From: Ignavibacteriaceae bacterium
GTDB lineage: Bacteria > Bacteroidota > Ignavibacteria > Ignavibacteriales > Ignavibacteriaceae
Length of the DNA: 6,655 bases
Direction: 5' to 3'
NCBI GenBank assembly: GCA_022865965.1
Contig: JALHTS010000354.1
Location: 1 to 6,655 of the forward strand
The stretch's first letter is position 1. Every line of letters begins with the position of its first letter. Shown in pieces: positions 5,350 to 6,655 of the stretch. Below the pieces are notes generated by a model. The model was given only the letters and a program-made list of their open reading frames with translations, was not told where the DNA came from and ran no database searches. Both the position numbers and the translations under genes were made by a program.

Positions 5350-6564
5350 TCAGTATGTTCTTATTGCAGTTGCCGGCTTTAGTCTTATTGCTTTAACTGC
5401 CGGATAAACAGCTGAGAACACTGCGGTTATTAAAATCATAATTGTGATTGATACATAAAAATAAATTGGTAAATGCGGATAAAGTATTGAACCCAAACCC
5501 CATTCTGATAATCCTGCAGCAAAAGCAGAAAGATTTATTCCTGCATAACCAAAATATGCAATTGTAATTGATGCAAGGATCATTCCAACGAATCCACCAA
5601 CAAGTGAAAGTGTAATTGTTTCAATAATTATCATTAAAAAGACTCTTCTTCTTTTCATTCCGATTGCCATCAGCACACCAAATTCTCTTACTCTTTCAAG
5701 CACTGACATAAGCATTGTATTTGTAATTCCGAAAAGAAGGGCAAAAAGAATAACTCCTAAAAAGATACTTAACTGAAGCCCAATCATTTCATCCATTAGC
5801 TTTAGTTCAGGTGCAAGATCTTTCCAGCTTTGAACCGATAAATGATCAAAATTACTTTTAAGATTTGCATAAAGTGAATCGACATTCTGAACAGAATTTA
5901 ATCTTACTGCTATCTCATGGTAAATAGGATTTGATTCTAAAAGTGAAAGAATATCATTTTCCCTTATAAATACAGTTGAGCGGTCAAACATTGTTGATTC
6001 AGTCCGGAAAATTCCGGTAACTCTGAAAGCTCCATAAATAATTGTTCCATCCAAACCCTGAAAGCTTAAGACAATTTTGGATCTTTCTTTTATTCCGAGA
6101 TTATCCGCAAGCTTATAACCAAGTAAAATCTGATTCGGTTCATCACTTTCAAAATAACCTCCGCTAACAATTTGCTGATGAACTGTAGTTACTGTTTTTT
6201 CATCATCTGGAAGAATGCCTGTAATTCTAACTCCGCCGGATGATGTTGCTGAAGAAATCATTCCTTCAATTATAAGTCTTGAGGAAACTCCGGTAACATT
6301 TTTCTGAGACTTTATTTCAGATAAAATATTTTGTGCATCTGGAATGGTTTCAGATAACAGCTTATCATCCTCAAATCCGGGTATGTGAATTTGAATATGA
6401 CCAAGATCGCGGTCTATGGTGGAATTTATTAGTGATTCACCCATTCCGAACATCACTGCACTTGCGAACAACCCGCTTAACAATCCCACTGCAATTGCCG
6501 CAATAATTATTAGACTTCTTCTTTTATTTCTCCAGATATTTCGCCAGGCTAAACTTAAAAGCAT
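5350..6564 (-). CDS. FtsX-family ABC transporter permease (LolC/LolE-like)
   Basis: The 404-residue protein has the full four-helix FtsX/MacB architecture. LAWRNIWRNKRRSL (5-18), the cytoplasmic entry typical of this family, leads into TM1 (about 18-42). A large periplasmic MacB_PCD-type domain (about 44-262) follows, then TM2 (264-288), the coupling segment VREFGVLMAIGMKRRRV (292-308), TM3 (309-337) and TM4 (366-390). It ends with the family-typical A-x-Y-P-A-x-x-A-x-x-x-x-P-A-x-A-I-R. It would pair with the neighbouring permease and the LolD-like ATPase in an inner-membrane complex that hands a hydrophobic substrate to periplasmic or outer-membrane partners. The ATG at 6564 has AGAGG five bases upstream and lies 1 nt after the stop of the preceding permease gene, so the pair is translationally coupled. 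It ends in TGA, and 1 nt further the right repeat block begins. LolC, LolE and MacB-like roles cannot be separated from sequence alone. Confidence 0.9.
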   Translation of the reverse strand: MLLSLAWRNIWRNKRRSLIIIAAIAVGLLSGLFASAVMFGMGESLINSTIDRDLGHIQIHIPGFEDDKLLSETIPDAQNILSEIKSQKNVTGVSSRLIIEGMISSATSSGGVRITGILPDDEKTVTTVHQQIVSGGYFESDEPNQILLGYKLADNLGIKERSKIVLSFQGLDGTIIYGAFRVTGIFRTESTMFDRSTVFIRENDILSLLESNPIYHEIAVRLNSVQNVDSLYANLKSNFDHLSVQSWKDLAPELKLMDEMIGLQLSIFLGVILFALLFGITNTMLMSVLERVREFGVLMAIGMKRRRVFLMIIIETITLSLVGGFVGMILASITIAYFGYAGINLSAFAAGLSEWGLGSILYPHLPIYFYVSITIMILITAVFSAVYPAVKAIRLKPATAIRTY

Positions 6565-6565
6565 A

Positions 6566-6655
6566 TCAACCTCTCATTGCTTCTACGGGTTTAATTTTTC
6601 TAATAAAGTTTATTGGATACAGTCCCGAAAAGAGTGCAATTGCCAGGACAGTCCA
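6566..6655 (-). CDS. Second FtsX-family permease, C-terminal 29 residues only
   Basis: Only the last 30 codons, including the TGA at 6568-6566, are inside the window; the gene starts beyond the right edge. The readable product, WTVLAIALFSGLYPINF then IRKIKPVEAMRG, is the end of the last transmembrane helix plus the FtsX-type C-terminal signature S-G-x-Y-P-x-x-x-x-x-x-x-x-P-x-x-A-M-R. This matches the C-terminus of the adjacent permease (AVYPAVKAIRLKPATAIR), so the two are paralogues and probably form the LolC/LolE-like heterodimer. The stop codon is 1 nt from the next gene's ATG, and that gene's Shine-Dalgarno lies within this gene's last codons. Confidence 0.85.
   Translation of the reverse strand, partial: WTVLAIALFSGLYPINFIRKIKPVEAMRG

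Noticed and set aside
5193..5396. 67-codon plus-strand open frame spanning the right repeat block
   Set aside because: It runs across the antisense of the GxxExxY start, the repeat and the permease end; its apparent Leu-rich tail is an artefact of the antisense sequence.

Overview
The window is AT-rich (about two thirds A+T by eye) and looks like a chromosomal segment of a Gram-negative bacterium. An FtsX/LolD-type ABC transporter sits next to an outer-membrane beta-barrel gene whose product ends in Phe. Signal peptides end in A-Q, Shine-Dalgarno sites are weak or absent in places, and there is a long LGN-type TPR protein. Together these suggest the Bacteroidota/Chlorobi/Ignavibacteria neighbourhood; this is an inference from style, not a marker-gene identification.

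Left part (1-2140): a truncated minus-strand gene for an unrecognised secreted protein runs off the left edge. A 465-bp AT-rich intergenic region follows and contains a perfect 16-bp palindrome. Next is a plus-strand gene for a cytoplasmic protein of eight 40-residue TPR repeats. After it come a 50-codon minus-strand remnant with an MscS-like motif and a minus-strand intrinsic terminator.

Right part (2145-6655, all minus strand, read right to left): the 3' end of one FtsX-type permease, a complete second FtsX-type permease 1 nt later, a GxxExxY (PD-(D/E)XK-like) gene, a LolD/MacB-type ATPase, a porin-like outer-membrane barrel overlapping the ATPase gene by 11 nt, and, after 141 nt, a Yip1-family membrane protein closed by the terminator. 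Permeases, ATPase and barrel make sense as one envelope system, with an inner-membrane ABC machine that extracts or exports a hydrophobic or lipid-like substrate and an outer-membrane partner. The substrate cannot be told from the sequence.

The most interesting object is at 4783-5349. The GxxExxY gene is bracketed by two directly repeated blocks, each an imperfect palindrome built on ACCACATAG/CACATAG words. The unit sits exactly between the permease stop codon and the ATPase ribosome-binding site, inside an otherwise tightly packed operon. It looks like a compact, transposase-less insertion (gene plus palindromes) placed in the same orientation as the operon so that read-through continues.
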